Positions 1 to 12,700 of a stretch of DNA of 64,000 bases are shown here, piece after piece. This DNA is from Nissolia schottii (taxonomy: Eukaryota > Streptophyta > Magnoliopsida > Fabales > Fabaceae), in the NCBI GenBank assembly GCA_003254905.1, contig QANU01026700.1:62001-126000 (forward strand). Direction: 5' to 3'. Position 1 is the stretch's first letter; each line of letters opens with the position of its first letter. A program made the translations under genes and the position numbers. The notes under the pieces are model-generated. The model was not told the origin of the DNA. It searched no databases and saw only the letters and a program-made list of their open reading frames with translations.

Positions 1-99
1 TTATTTTTCTTTTTTTTCTTAACAAGCACGGTAAGCCATAGCAATTGAATTAAGCCACTTTTTTTTTTTTTTTGAATTCTTTGAAATTGATAAAACCCC

Positions 100-621
100 C
101 CAGTTTTGGTTATTTTGCATTTGCGTTCGAAGATTCCTTTCCCTCCTTGGAATTCAGGTAAGAATAAGAACCTCCGATTTCTGTTAATTTGATTTTCGCA
201 TTATTCGGTTCGGTATCAGTCGAAAAGCAAAAGGAGCCATCCTTTAGGGTTTATGCGATTTCTGTTTCTAGTTGATTTAGGTGCGTTTTGTTGTGTTTGT
301 TTCCGTTGTTGTTGTGGTTATATTTGAATTTCAGTTCAATTTGGTTCATGTGTTATTTTGCGGTTCAATTAGTTGAATAACCTGAATACCCCTTTTTATC
401 TGGGATTCTGGGGTTAGCTAAATCAGAGTGAATGAGTCAATATTTGGTATTTAACAGAGTGCAATGTAATGCTTGTGATGTGGGAAAATGGAGTAACGGC
501 TGGAGTGATCCATGAAAATACTGGATTGTTTCAGCTTGTTTAGAAGATTGATGATTATGATCTTCAACTTAGAAAGGTTCCTTTTTGACTTGTAGGCTGA
601 CCTATACGAAAGAATATATTA
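100..621 (+). other. 5' leader of the ELMO gene with a leader intron
   Basis: A likely non-coding first exon ends at 157 with attcag followed by the consensus donor gtaagaataag. The matching acceptor (ttgtag) ends at 595, which leaves a 26-base second leader piece before the ATG at 622. The intron is T-rich, as expected for a plant leader intron. The transcription start is not resolved; T tracts occupy 1-75. This is inferred from splice signals alone, without transcript data. Confidence 0.55.
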
Positions 622-3600
622 ATGTCATCAAGAACATTGCGGAGAAGACTCCATCACGGGGATGTTGATGGCAAAAGCCGGGAGCATTATGACACTTCAG
701 GATTAGATACTTTGAGTGAGCCCTTACTGGGGGGTGATGATTATAGAGATAATAAGAAGGTTGTGGTTATCTGATTTTTTGGTTTTGTTCTGTTTTTGTT
801 ATAAATTGATTTATTTTTTTGGTTTTTACATTTTGTGACATTATGTATTCTTTTATCATATAGGCAAGTAAACTTGAGGATATATGGGATGATGAGAGGA
901 AGAAAGCGCAATTTCATTGGACATTCTTATTTTCAAACCTTATTGCACAATGGGCACAATGGTTAGGTATGTGTGTGCTGTATGGTTGTTTTGACTTGCC
1001 TCTCAGATACAGTTGAGTTTTGATCAAAAAAGCATGGATACACGTTGGAGGCTGCCGTATCTGTGTCGGATACGCAGATACATGCGCCCTCGCTCTGGTT
1101 GCCTATGTGGTTTTAGTTTTCAAAACCCAAAAGGGAGACACAATACACTAGGAATGGATTAGGACATTAGAACAAAGGATACTAATTTTATTTTTTAATA
1201 ACTACAGTACATTGAGATAATTTGTTTATTTTTACGTGAATTACATCTATTTTTATGTCTATAATTTGTCATTATTTATCTATAATATATTATTTTATGT
1301 TTTATTATACAACGTATCCTAATCATGTCGCATCCTATATTTTTAAGAAAGTGTCGTATCCCTGTATCAGTGTCGCCATGTCATACCTGCGCTTCCTTGG
1401 TTTTGATAGATGAGTACTTCAACAGTTGTTTGTATCACTATTTTTTAGCAAATAGCAATACCTAACTGTTTGTCATGGGTGCTTTCATTAGCAACAACTA
1501 ATTTGGTGTTTTATTTATTTTTTCCTGTTAGGCAGATATGCTTACTGACACATATTTTACCATACAGTGTTTCATTTCTCAAAGGAAGCCCTGCATATAC
1601 TGCTAAATATGATTCTTGTGATCATAGGTCACAAATTCTATGCCGGATTTTTGGACATAATTTCTGTTAGCGTTACTTAGCGGGGAATAAACTCCAATGA
1701 TTTTGTCTCTCTTGTGAAAAAAAGAAAGTCAATCACTCCTAAACTAGTACAGTTAGAGTGGTAGATTAAAGGATCAGTGTTAGCCCTGTTTAAGCTGTGG
1801 GCATTGAATAATTTAGCATTTCTATTGTAACTTTTTGGTTGACTAACGGATGAAGGAAAGTGACTGGTAATAGGCTTGCAAATTGAGTTTGGGGGCACGT
1901 GGTAGTTGTGTAATATTACGTATTAGTTATATTAGTTAGTCGGTTTGAAATCCTATAATGCATACAGAAAGAAGAAAGCCAGAAGAGATGGCAGGGGTTG
2001 GGGTTGCTAGAAATGTCTAGTTTTTGTAAATACATGAACTTACTGTCAAATGGATCATAATCATTTATATTGCTTGCACCCATTTGTTTTATCCTTTTCT
2101 TTTTAAGGAAAATGAAAATGCGTCTTTTAAATGTATAACTTTTTTTAGGTAAATTGACAAGTTTTTTTGGGGGAAAAAGACCCAAAACAAAAAAAAATGC
2201 TTGGGAGACCCAACTCATCAATCAAAAAAAGAAAGCTGTTTTACTGCTAATTCCATAAGCTAGTAAAAGTACCTTCTGGAAAAAGCTCTAAGCCTTCAAA
2301 GAATTTTTTTTTAAAGCTCAAACAAACACACTCATTAATCATTTCGAAGAGCCTCATTTTATAGGTTGGAAAAATGTGGAATTATTCTAGTGAACATTTG
2401 GGTTTTACGCGTGTTTTATGTGTCAAATTTCCTTGTTACTGGCATGTGTACAAAGAAGGCAATGCATGAAGCATGTCATGATTTTAGTTACATGTAACCA
2501 ATTATTTCATATTGGCTTTGCAGCAAACATTGTACTAGGATCTGGATCTCTTATTGGGCGTATTTTATCTTTTCCTTCTAATGCTCTAAATGGGTCAAAC
2601 AATAGGATGCTTACTCCTTCTCTTAGCCTTCTGCAGGTATGTCCGGTGATATCATTTTTTCAATTCTCATGTGCTTGTTTTTATCAAAACCTTGATTCTT
2701 TGGCAAATAACTTCAGATGCTTTTGCTTTCATGAATTCTATCTAAATGCCACAGATTTATAAACCCTAACTGAACATACGATTGATCTAAATTAGAACAC
2801 CTTATGAATCAATGTCCACCAAACCCCCTAACCTAACCACCTATTGTCATTTGAGAATGAAATGGTGCATCTTGCTTAGTTGGTGCAGTACGTGCAGAAG
2901 CTGCGGGGCTATTTGGGTGATAGTAAAATTAATGATGCGATAGGGTATGATCACTGGAGTTAGTTTGATATTGCCAGTGTCTTGAATGTCTGCAGGTGTG
3001 TTGTAAGGCATAGGTGGGCAGTGGATGTTTCTTTGGAATTGGATTATGTTTATTTTGTTGAATTATAAATGGAAAATTTTCACATTCGAAGGGCAATCCT
3101 TGAGATTTGAAAAACCTACTGTCCCCTTTTTATTAATATTTATATTCAAACTTCTGATTTATTGACATTTTGGGTTTGTCTTTTCCTTTTTTCTTTTTAA
3201 AATATTAAATGTTATAGAGTTATATCTTATTGTTTGTATATAATTTGTTGTTAACTTGTTATATGATATGTTACTAATGACTATTTCACATTATTTCTTT
3301 CTTAGGAAGAGAGACTAAGAAATTTAAAGCTTCGGCTTGAAGTCCCCTTCGATGGTTCTAAAACAGAACACCAAGTATGTATTTAATGCAATATTTTAAT
3401 TTTCAAATCAATTTTTCTGACATTTGGCATTATATCCTGCATTCTGTTTTGTTCCTTTATTTTTTTTTTTGTATGTGTTTTTTTTCTATTTTAATTTTTC
3501 TGATCCTGCTATTGTTTTCACTTGTAAGTATTGCTCTGCGTGCATACTACTTGATAAACAATCCAAATGTTTTTTATCTGGAATGTGGGCGCGCTAACTG

Positions 3601-6070
3601 CATGACTAGCAAATGCATGTTTACGGGGAATGTTTAGGGGGAATGATAAATAGTTTTACATTGAGTTGCTTTATATGTATTAACTGAAAGGTAGTCAAGC
3701 ACAATGAATGTTTGTCTCTTTGTTGCATATCTATAATAGTACTGAGGTCTCTAATCTACCTATATGATGTTTTTGAGAATCTGTAGTACAAATAGTAAAC
3801 CAATAAGCTCAATAGAAATTTTCTTTTATTAACATTAGAATTACATTTTCTAATCCAATTTTTGTTGTTGCAGGATGCACTCAGACAATTGTGGAAAGTG
3901 GCTTACCCTGACAGGGAGGTTCCTTCACTCAAATCAGAGCTTTGGAAGGAGATGGGATGGCAAGGTTCAGACCCTTCAACAGATTTTAGGTGTGTGATCA
4001 AAGCAACATATACTTTATGGAGAGGGGTGGGGGTGGGGTTCAACAACAGGTCAAAATATTATTTGAGTTCATTTAGGCTTCATTGGCTTAACTGCTTAAT
4101 AATGGGAGATAACAGAATATTCTGATCCTCTTATCTGCATTCTGTTGATTGCCATAAACATAGACCAACACTTTGCCCTCATAGGTTAGATTATTTCTAG
4201 TAGTTAGTTTGATTTTGCATTGAGGGGTTGGCTAGTGTGTAGTTTTTGAATTAATGGCTTACAATCTCCTGGCATGTTCTTATTGCATTTTTCCGAAAAG
4301 AAATGAAGAGCATTTTCCTAATCATTCTGTGTTAATGTACCAAAAAAGAATAAATAACATTGTTTATGCAACGCAGAATTTCTTTCCTAGAATAAAATAG
4401 TGGAACTTTTGTACAGATCAATCATTTTCTGAGAATATTTTCTTAAAATATCTCGAGATATCATTATTTTTTAAAAGTTTTAAAAGGGTGAGCCTTGGCG
4501 CAACAGTAAGGTTGTTGTCTTGTGACTTGGAGGTCATGAGTTTAAATCCTAAAAACAACCTCTCTGCTTGCGGAGGTAAGGCTGCACATATCTTCCCTGT
4601 CTAGACTCCACTAGGTGGGAGCCTTGTGCATTGAGCCACCCTTTTTATCTTGAGACATCATATGTTCCTTTGAGAAGATTTTTCTCAATCCTACTCATGA
4701 TCTTCAAACAAAAAGTTTCCATAAACTCGATGGATTTTCTGCGCTCAGCTGTACTGCTTTTGGTCTTAGTATTGTATTATGAATGAACTAATAAGAACTA
4801 ACTGACCTTGGTCTACAGGGGTGGAGGATTTATATCTTTGGAGAATCTCATCTTTTTTGCCCTGAAGTATCCCGTGAGTTTCTTTCATTTCATGCACACA
4901 CTGCCCTTGCTTAATGAGTAGATTTAATTTTACTTCAATACATTATTAAATTGGTTCTCTTTTTCATTATATATTTGAACTTACAATTTTCTTACTGTGG
5001 ATTTATTTGCTCAAGGCCAAACTTTGCCCCCCATCCTTGTTAAAAGAGAGTGCTTTATAACATTTGTGGCCTTCGGCTCTCCGGCTACAATAGCTAGCTT
5101 TAGTATGATTCTCCCTAGGTTCTTATCATGTTCATTGTGCATGTCTTACAGTGATTCTCTGCATGTTTCACTTGTTTGTGAGCACAGCAGGTTTAAATGT
5201 GTATTAATTTTCAATTTAGTAGTGTTATTTTGGTTAGTTAAGCCCATTTCTACTTGCCACTGTCATAGGAATCATTCCGGCGTTTATTGCATAAACAAGA
5301 TGGAATCAGAGCAGAGTGGGAATATCCATTTGCTGTAGCTGGAATCAATATTTCTTTTATGTTAGCGCAGATGCTCGATCTTCAAGCAGGTAATATGAGT
5401 TCTCTTTAAAGAAATTATGTAGGGTTTTTTCCAAATAAGAATACGAATTAAATAAGTTAAAAAAAAAAAAAAAACCAAAGAAACTCAGTGGTTGCAGTGA
5501 TGGTTGTTATCAAGGAACTCTTTAGTTGCTTGGTAACTAACTGATATTATGAAGTCTCGTTTCCCCATGCCACCTTCACAGATTTGATATTGTTTTGACC
5601 TTTTGGGGTTTCCTTATTTGCATCGAGTGTTGATGTTCCTTGGAATACAAACTTCATACATATCATATGTAACATCATCTGATGAACTAATTTTCCTTGC
5701 AGGGGTTCCATCTTCTTTGTCAGGAATCCGTTTCCTACAACTTCTTGAAAAGGATGAAATGGCATTTGATAACCTTTATTGTGTTGCCTTTCAAATGATG
5801 GATGCTCAATGGCTAGCAAAGCGCGCTTCTTATATGGAATTCAACGTAAGTATATTTCATTAGTTGTTTGTGTTCATTCCTTAATTTATTTATATCTATG
5901 TTGTTTAACTTCTATACTTTCAAAGTATTCTCATTCATTTGTTATTTATTTATTTATTTATTTCTCATTAGGATGTTTTGAAGTCCACGAGAGCGCAGTT
6001 AGAGCGTGAGCTTGCTCTTGAAGACGTATTCAGCGTGAAAGATTTACCCGCATACAACATGTTGAGATAA
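622..6070 (+). CDS. ELMO/CED-12 domain-containing protein, 9 coding exons, 318 aa
   Basis: Coding exons 622-759, 864-966, 2524-2636, 3306-3374, 3874-3989, 4819-4873, 5269-5389, 5703-5845 and 5972-6070 join in frame to 957 bases (318 codons plus TAA). All junctions are GT-AG. The predicted protein has a basic N-terminus (MSSRTLRRRLHHG), a short linker, and an ELMO domain from about residue 140 to the C-terminal third. The family signature FRGGGFISLENL is created across the exon 5/6 junction, followed by the conserved EWEYPFAVAGINI block. ELMO proteins in animals act with DOCK exchange factors in Rac signalling or as Arf-GAPs. The plant members are mostly uncharacterised, so the biochemical role here is inference. 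The gene looks intact. Intron 2 (1.56 kb) and intron 5 (0.83 kb) are long, and intron 5 holds a SINE. The start is the first ATG after the leader intron. Confidence 0.93.
4486..4646 (+). mobile_element. Au-like SINE in intron 5 of the ELMO gene
   Basis: The element starts GGGTGAGCCTTGGCGCAAC and carries an A-box-like segment, then a B-box-like gagtttaaatcc about 50 bases in. It ends in gagccaccc plus a T tract, the layout of the plant Au SINE family (tRNA-related head, poly-T tail). An imperfect direct repeat, atctcgagatatcat (4450-4464) and atcttgagacatcat (4647-4661), could be an aged target duplication, although 21 A/T-rich bases separate the left copy from the element head. Same strand as the host gene. 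Confidence 0.75.
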
Positions 6071-6477
6071 TTTTACATTTACTATGTTCCTTTAGTTGTG
6101 CTTTGCTGTTTCCCTCTTTTTTTAAAGGGGCCTTTTAATGTTACAAGAAATGTATCTAAAGTAATTGTCATTTTATCTCTATAATATCATGAAAATCAGG
6201 TCAAATATCAGATTAATACCTCTGTTAATTTACATCATCTCTTGTATTTAATCAAATGTATTAGCATTCAGAAAATTGTTTAGAAATTTTCTGCTATCAA
6301 CTATTCCTATAATTCAAGTCAATTATTTGAAGTATGGCACCTCGAAATTTTCACAGCCCGTTTTAACGTTGAACCTATATTTGTATCTCAATTTACTAAA
6401 TTTGCATTAGTAACATTCTTAGTTACTGATATGTTTTTTTTTTATTTTTTATTTTATTGTGATCTATTTAGTTAAAG
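6071..6477. other. ELMO 3' flank, no gene seen
   Basis: This AT-rich DNA begins just after the ELMO stop codon and presumably includes its 3' UTR. No coding stretch or repeat structure is recognisable. Confidence 0.5.
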
Positions 6478-8525
6478 CGAAAAAGAGAAATGTTTGGTGT
6501 ACACCTCTCTTCTACCCACTCTTCATTACTCACACTCTTCTCTTTCTTCTCTTTCTTCCTTTTTTTTTTTTGGTTTTTCACGTTAACCACACATTCTCTC
6601 TTCTTTTTTGTTTAATTATTTCATCTGTAATTGCTATTTTTTCCTTTTCATTATGCGGATTTCTTCTTCGTTTTCTCTTGTTTTTTTTCTTTCCGTTTCT
6701 TGTTTCTTTTCATTATGGGCTTGTCTTTGTTTTCTTCTTCTTAAGATGTTATGTTGAACATAAATGAAGACATTTTTTTTATGGTATGTTATTTTGTATA
6801 TTTTGTAATGTTTTTATGTGATGTAATGTTTTTTATTTGTGTTGTAATGTTTTTATTTATTCGTTTTTGTGTGGTGTAATGTTTGTTTACAAGTGGCGTA
6901 ATGTTTATTTATAAGTGTTGTAATGTTCATTTGTTTGTGGTGTAATATTTTGGCGTGATGAAATGTTTGTTTATGTGTAGTACAATGTTTGTTTATGAGT
7001 GAAACAATGTTTACTTTTTTGTTTTTGTATGTTGTAATGTTTGTTTATGTGTATTGTAATGTTTGTTTATGAATTGTGTAACATTTAATTTTTTAGTATG
7101 GTAATGTTTGTTTATGAGAGAGTGGGTGGGGGGACATAAGAGAGAGTGACATTTATTTTTCACTATTAGTTGGTGTGAGTCCCATTTTATTTTATTTTTA
7201 GTGCTTGATAATGTTTGTTTATTGCGTTAATTTAGTTTTTAGTTCATTATAAATCGTGAATTTGAAATTTTATCCTTCATAAAATTTTCGTTAGGAAATT
7301 GTTCGTATATATTTTTTGTCAGGTTTTAATTTGTGTTATCCATTTGGGTCATTAACTGGTGATATGATAGTTAACTTGGTCACGTGAAAATCATGTCAAA
7401 CACATGATCACTAAACTCAACCCACCTAATTAATTCACTACCCATGACCTTAAATTAAAAAATATCATCATCATCATGAAGCCTATCATCAATAATTCAT
7501 CCTCATCATCACTCTCGTCACCCTTACCCTCTTACACCATCAGAACCCTCACTCTCTTCACTCTCACCTACACCCTTTCTCAACTCCTTGACTCACATGA
7601 ACCCTATCGTCATCATCACTACCTGTACCTCTCTTTACTCGCACCCACACCCTTCCACAATTTCACTTCTAGTACACCCATCGACAATCCGACGGTGGGA
7701 TGTGTCATGGTGGACGTCGACAAAGTGGATTTGGGAGAAGGGTCATTGCTGAGCTCGTGGGGATGGTGCTGCCTTGATCGTCAACTCCTGCTTCGACCCA
7801 TTTCAGTTCATCATCTTCCCCAACATCTACGCCGAAAACAAGTGGTAGTCATAATTGTGGATGACTTCTTTCTCTTTTGCGACAACAATCACCGTCGCTC
7901 CAACGACAACGATTTGTCACTGGTGAATGGTGGCCAACGCATGACAACCTCTCTACTGCTTCTTCTACAAAAAAATTTCAGATCCGTGTGTTGATGTTGA
8001 TTTTGAATTTGTGTGTTGGTGGGTAGCAAAATGGGGAAGGGGGGTTGTTGATAATGATAATGATGTGTTGTTGATGGAGGAAAAACAGTTGTAGATTTAG
8101 GGATATGGGGTTTCTAAGGGTTGTTGTTTGATTTGATGATGGTTTGAAGTTGGGGTATGGTTGCAATAGTGGGTGGTGGTAGGTTGGGCTTGTTGTTATT
8201 GGTGATGGTAGTAGTGGCAGTGATGGGTGAAGATTTGTTGGTGGTAGTAGTAATGATAAGTTTTGGTTTTTCTTTCTGGTGATGGTTTTTCTTTCTGGTA
8301 ATGATAAAATTTATGATTTATAAGGGACTAAAAATAGAATTAACCATTGTTTATTTGTGCTTCAATGTTTGTTCATTTGTTTTGTAATGTTTGTTTATGA
8401 GTGTGAGTTTATGCGTTTTATAATGCGAGTAGAGAGTAGGAGAAAGAGTGTACGTCAATTATTTTTTGACATTTAATAAGTCACAAGTCTTTTTTTCTAC
8501 TTTCGTATGTGAAAATGTTTATGTG
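6478..8525. mobile_element. T-rich repeat element A, split by a Mutator-type insertion
   Basis: It begins near gaaatgtttggtgtacacc, runs through a CT/T-rich block, then has about a dozen degenerate units of the type TGTAATGTTTGTTTATGAG (6785-7115). It resumes after the nested insertion (8347-8525) with two more units and the tail gtgtacgtcaattattttttgacatttaata. The same order of blocks and a similar tail recur at 57541-58640 (element B). No transposase is visible, so it is presumably non-autonomous. The exact termini are uncertain. Confidence 0.6.
7224..8346. mobile_element. Mutator-type non-autonomous element with 9-bp TSD, nested in element A
   Basis: A perfect 9-bp direct repeat ttgtttatt flanks the element (7215-7223 and 8347-8355). 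The ends are inverted: gcGTTAATTtaGTTTTTA on the left, and the right end reads tgGTTAATTctATTTTTA on the opposite strand. The related element B lacks this segment at the equivalent point, which supports an insertion. The interior includes a serine/leucine-rich open frame (7476-7994, 172 codons) with no recognisable domain, followed by GGT/GAT-rich DNA. The 9-bp TSD is the hallmark of the Mutator superfamily. A similar interior (CACGTGA ... acccacc ... tgaccc) occurs at 20100-20225. Confidence 0.75.
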
Positions 8526-8526
8526 A

Positions 8527-9780
8527 TAGATTAAAACTATTATAAGTAAAAGTATAAATTTAACAAAACATTATATTATATGATATTTTTAGCTTGAATT
8601 GGATTTGGTTGGTTTTTTAAAAAATTCAATTCAATCCAAGCAGTTTTTAAAAAATAAGATCCAGTCAAATCCAAACTTTTTGGGTTGTGTTGATCGGTTT
8701 TCAATTTTTTTTGTTTGGATCGGTTTAACGATTTTGATTGGATTAGATTAGATTAGATTTGACACCTTAAACCCCTGAACTTGAACAAAATGGGTGGCTG
8801 AAGTTGTGCCATGCTCTTGCCTTCGGTTTCACTAGCCAAAAATGGATGTGAGCTTCATTTCTACATTTTTTTTTCTTCAATTAAAATAACCTTCAGATCA
8901 CTAAGGATGATTGATGTGTTGCATCACGAGTTTTCATAATCATTTTATTATTCTAATTTTGTTTTGAATTTATAGCTTGTTCTGTCTCAATTGCAATTCT
9001 TGATGCATTTTGGTTGGTTCCCTGTTAGGTTGTTGTCATAACAGTTGTGTTGTACGTAAACCTGATCATAAATATCGGGACGACACATGGGTTTCTCTTC
9101 TCCGGCAACAAATGTGGGAGGGCATGATTGATAAATTAAACGGTTATAAAGGACAAATTGGTAAATTAAATAAAAATATTATTAAAGCATAACAATAAGA
9201 TATTATGTTATTATTATTTAGATATTGTCTGATTTAGGGATCTAGTACTTTTGATGGGAAGTAAACGTGCCGATCCCACAAAAAGTTAGGGGTCAAATCC
9301 AAATGAGCGCAATATTCTCAAATTTAAAAGCAATTTTGTCAAGAACACTAATTGTTTCGTTTTTTGGCATCCGAACGAGGCACCTATTTTCAAATTTAGG
9401 GAGTCAAATCCTTGGAAGTGAATAAGCCACTAGAGATGGCCTACTTTGAAAAGTGCGTACGAAATTATATACAGGTTCAAACCTCATGTCATATACAAAA
9501 AAGGAAAAAGAAAAATCTTTAGAAGTGAAATTTTGGTTTTCTGCATAAAGGTCATTTTCGTACTCTATTTTAGTGGGCTCCGAAGACGTGTAATTCATGT
9601 TAATTTCAAGGGTCATAAATAACCGTACAATAGCTGTCATCATGAGACCGAATAAAAAAAAAAATAGCCATCGTAATTTATTACGGGTGAACAAAATAGC
9701 TACACGTGGCAACCTCTTGGTTGCATAACCACCGCAAATTAAACACAAATGGTGACAACAAATAGAAAGGAACATAAAAA
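8527..9780. other. Intergenic AT-rich DNA between element A and MATE-1
   Basis: 8590-8765 is composed of degenerate ggattgg/gttggtt runs and may be a decayed MITE. The rest (8800-9780) shows no gene I can recognise. A 60-codon frame at 9010-9192 has no identifiable domain. The 3' UTR of MATE-1 presumably lies within the last few hundred bases. Confidence 0.4.
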
Positions 9781-12700
9781 CTAATTTACAATTGTTTCAT
9801 TATTATGATCTGGGTCCACCTTAGACCACTTGTTGATGCGCCTACGAGCAATAGTTACCTGCACAATGACATAAAATGGTTTCATCATGTTCATTGTTTA
9901 ATAAAAAAAAACTCAGAATTTAAACGGAATGAAGTAATGGGACCATTTGGATTGCCTTAGAAAAAAATATTTTTTTTTTAAAAAATAATTATTTGTATAC
10001 AACTTTAAAAGAAATACTTAAAAAAAATAAGTCAAAATACCATTATTTTTTCTATAAGTTTGCAATGCTCCACTTCTAGTAAAAAAAATTGAAAATAGGA
10101 GTGATTTTTTTTCTAGTAGTGTCTTACAAATGCAAAATAAAACTATTTAAAAAAAATTATACTAGAAGAATTTAAGTAAAAAATAATTTTTTTAAGTCAA
10201 TCCAAACCGACCCTAAATAAAAAAGCAATCATGGATGGAAAAAGAGACGGGTTATGCAGATCAAAATTTCACATTCACCCCCACATTTTAGAAATTGATG
10301 GACGGGCCGGCAAGCTAAAAAAAAAATTAAATAAAAAATAACAAATCTAACGACTTAATTAAAAAAATGCACACTGCACCAAAAAAAAAAATAATGTCCA
10401 CAAAATAACAACGTCCACACAGCCAAAACAAATCAATACAATTTGATGTTTTCTTTTTACCCATTTTATGTTATCATTATTTTTATTTTAATTTAATTTC
10501 AACCCACGAGCCTACCTAGCCCAAAGTGGTTCAACCTTGCGTTAGCCCGCAGATTAAACGAGCCAGTCTGTGTAGGCTAAAAAATTTAAACAAGCTCAAA
10601 ATTTGTGTTCGTCCTGTGAAAAATTACAGGCCACCCCTCTCCGCTCATTTTGCATCCCAAAAAGCAAAATGAGAAGGTAAATAAATGGAATACCTGCTCG
10701 TCCCAGTTTGTTTTATAGGTGATTACAGCAAGCACTAGAGTTTGTATCAGAGTTCCAAACAACATTCCAGTCCAGATACCCTACAGAAGAAGAAACATGT
10801 TTGATCCAATTAATTGATGAAAAAGCATAAAATTCAAAGGTCCAGATTTCAATATGAGAAGGAAGGACCATAAAACCTTACCTTAACTTGCCAATGGAGA
10901 ACGTTACCAAGTACAAGTCCTACAGGAATCCCTATGATGTAATAACACCCTATGTTCACATATGCTACAATGCTTTGCCACCCTGCTCCAACAGCAACTC
11001 CTGTTCAAACCATGTAATTTAGGGATCTGTCATACATATTTAATGTTCAAGTTATGACCATAATTCCGGCTTTCATTTCCTGTTCTTTTTTTTCTTTCCT
11101 AAGATAATTGATTTATGTGAAGTACATATGGAGAGAGAGATCCTCTCTCGCGCAAATTGCATGACTATATAAGTCATGCATGTGAAGTAATAAGGAGGAC
11201 ATTCTTAGATGCAAGTGAAAGCGAAAACCAACTTGTCAAGCGATGAATAGTGTCGACAGAAAATTTCTCTTCCGATCATTTAAGAATTTCTCTACCGGAG
11301 TACCTGAAAGCACGGGCTGGACGCTGTTTAGTAGTATAGAGATGGATAACAAAGGTGACAAATCCCCAACGGCGGCAGCCACATCTTTATTTGAGGTAAA
11401 TATGTATGCAAGTCTTTCCCTAAAGAATAAGAAGAATAAAAATAGAATGAATCCAATGGTGAACGATGTAAGCACCGTCACAACAACAGAGAACTTTGCA
11501 GCTTTGGCGCTTCCTTTTCCAAGCTCATTTGCCACTCGAACGCTGCATGTTAAGATAAAGTTAATTTTCAGTTAACAACAATAGATGAAAAATATGTTGA
11601 TGTGGGGGAGGGAGGTATAATTAATTCACCATACTCGTGTTTTGCAGATGACGACATAAAAAAAAAAAAGAAAAAAGAAGACAGTGATAAAAGGGGAAAG
11701 AATTAAGGCCCACCTTGCCGCAGCCATGAAACCAAATGATATCATCATTTCCCATCCATTGATGTTGAGACTGTAAAGAATAAATTACATCAAGCTTACA
11801 CAACAAACAAAATAGAATAGAGGTACAACGTATATAAATGTAATTGAAGAAACATGACAAATGAAGAAGGATTACCATATAGATAAAGCATCAATTTCAA
11901 CCTCTGCATCTTTCATGTTGCCGGTCAAAAGAACCAATATCGTGTAGTACCAGAACTCGAGACTGTAACATATTTACATCACATCTCTACGTTAGGGAGA
12001 TATATATTTGTTTAATTATGAACAGTTTTTGGTTTACAATACATAATCCAATAGCAATCTACAAAGTCAATAGTTTATCATCTACGCTATTAAGCGTGCC
12101 TTTTCAAAAGCAAAGAAACAAAGGCCGGAAAATAAGATTAAAGATCATTTTCACACAGGTTATGTGACAGTTTATATTAAACAAAATGTCGGAAAAAATA
12201 CTGCAAATATAATAATGGAGGATTTTTATTCTACGAAGTATGATCTTGGTCTGCCGAGAAATAAATTTTTGGCCCACTTGATGATAACGATAGAGAAGAA
12301 ATCTCACCACAACATGGCACCGGATGAAAGGGAAAGCTTGACAACAGGCCAAAGATCCTTGAATGCTAAAAATGAGTAACCTTTCCATGTTTCAGGGCAC
12401 CAACCACATGTAACAAATACATATTGACCTGTGTTGGTAATATAGTATGCCAGAATGGTTGAGGTCATCGCACCGGCAATCCCAAGCTTGAATTTGATAG
12501 TCAAAAGCCATGAGAGGAACACATGAATGATTATCGCAATAACCGCCAAGAACAAAATAATGACGTTCTTGCTTTGAGATTGCAGGAACGTCTGGCAGGT
12601 GAAGGAGACAATAAAAGCAAACATGATAGGAATTGACCAAAGGGAAATGGTTCCCGCCACTTGCGCTATGCTCTCTTCTTGGCCCAAGAGTACCAAAATT

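Noticed and set aside
1470-1670. 66-codon frame within intron 2 of the ELMO gene
   Set aside because: No domain, and intron-like composition; splicing of the ELMO exons is complete without it.
4486-4560. tRNA-like sequence with A/B-box motifs
   Set aside because: It does not form a cloverleaf with an acceptor stem and continues into a SINE body, so it is not a tRNA gene.
7476-7994. 172-codon frame as a host gene
   Set aside because: It lies inside a TSD-bounded Mutator-type element, is low-complexity at the start, and matches no family I know.
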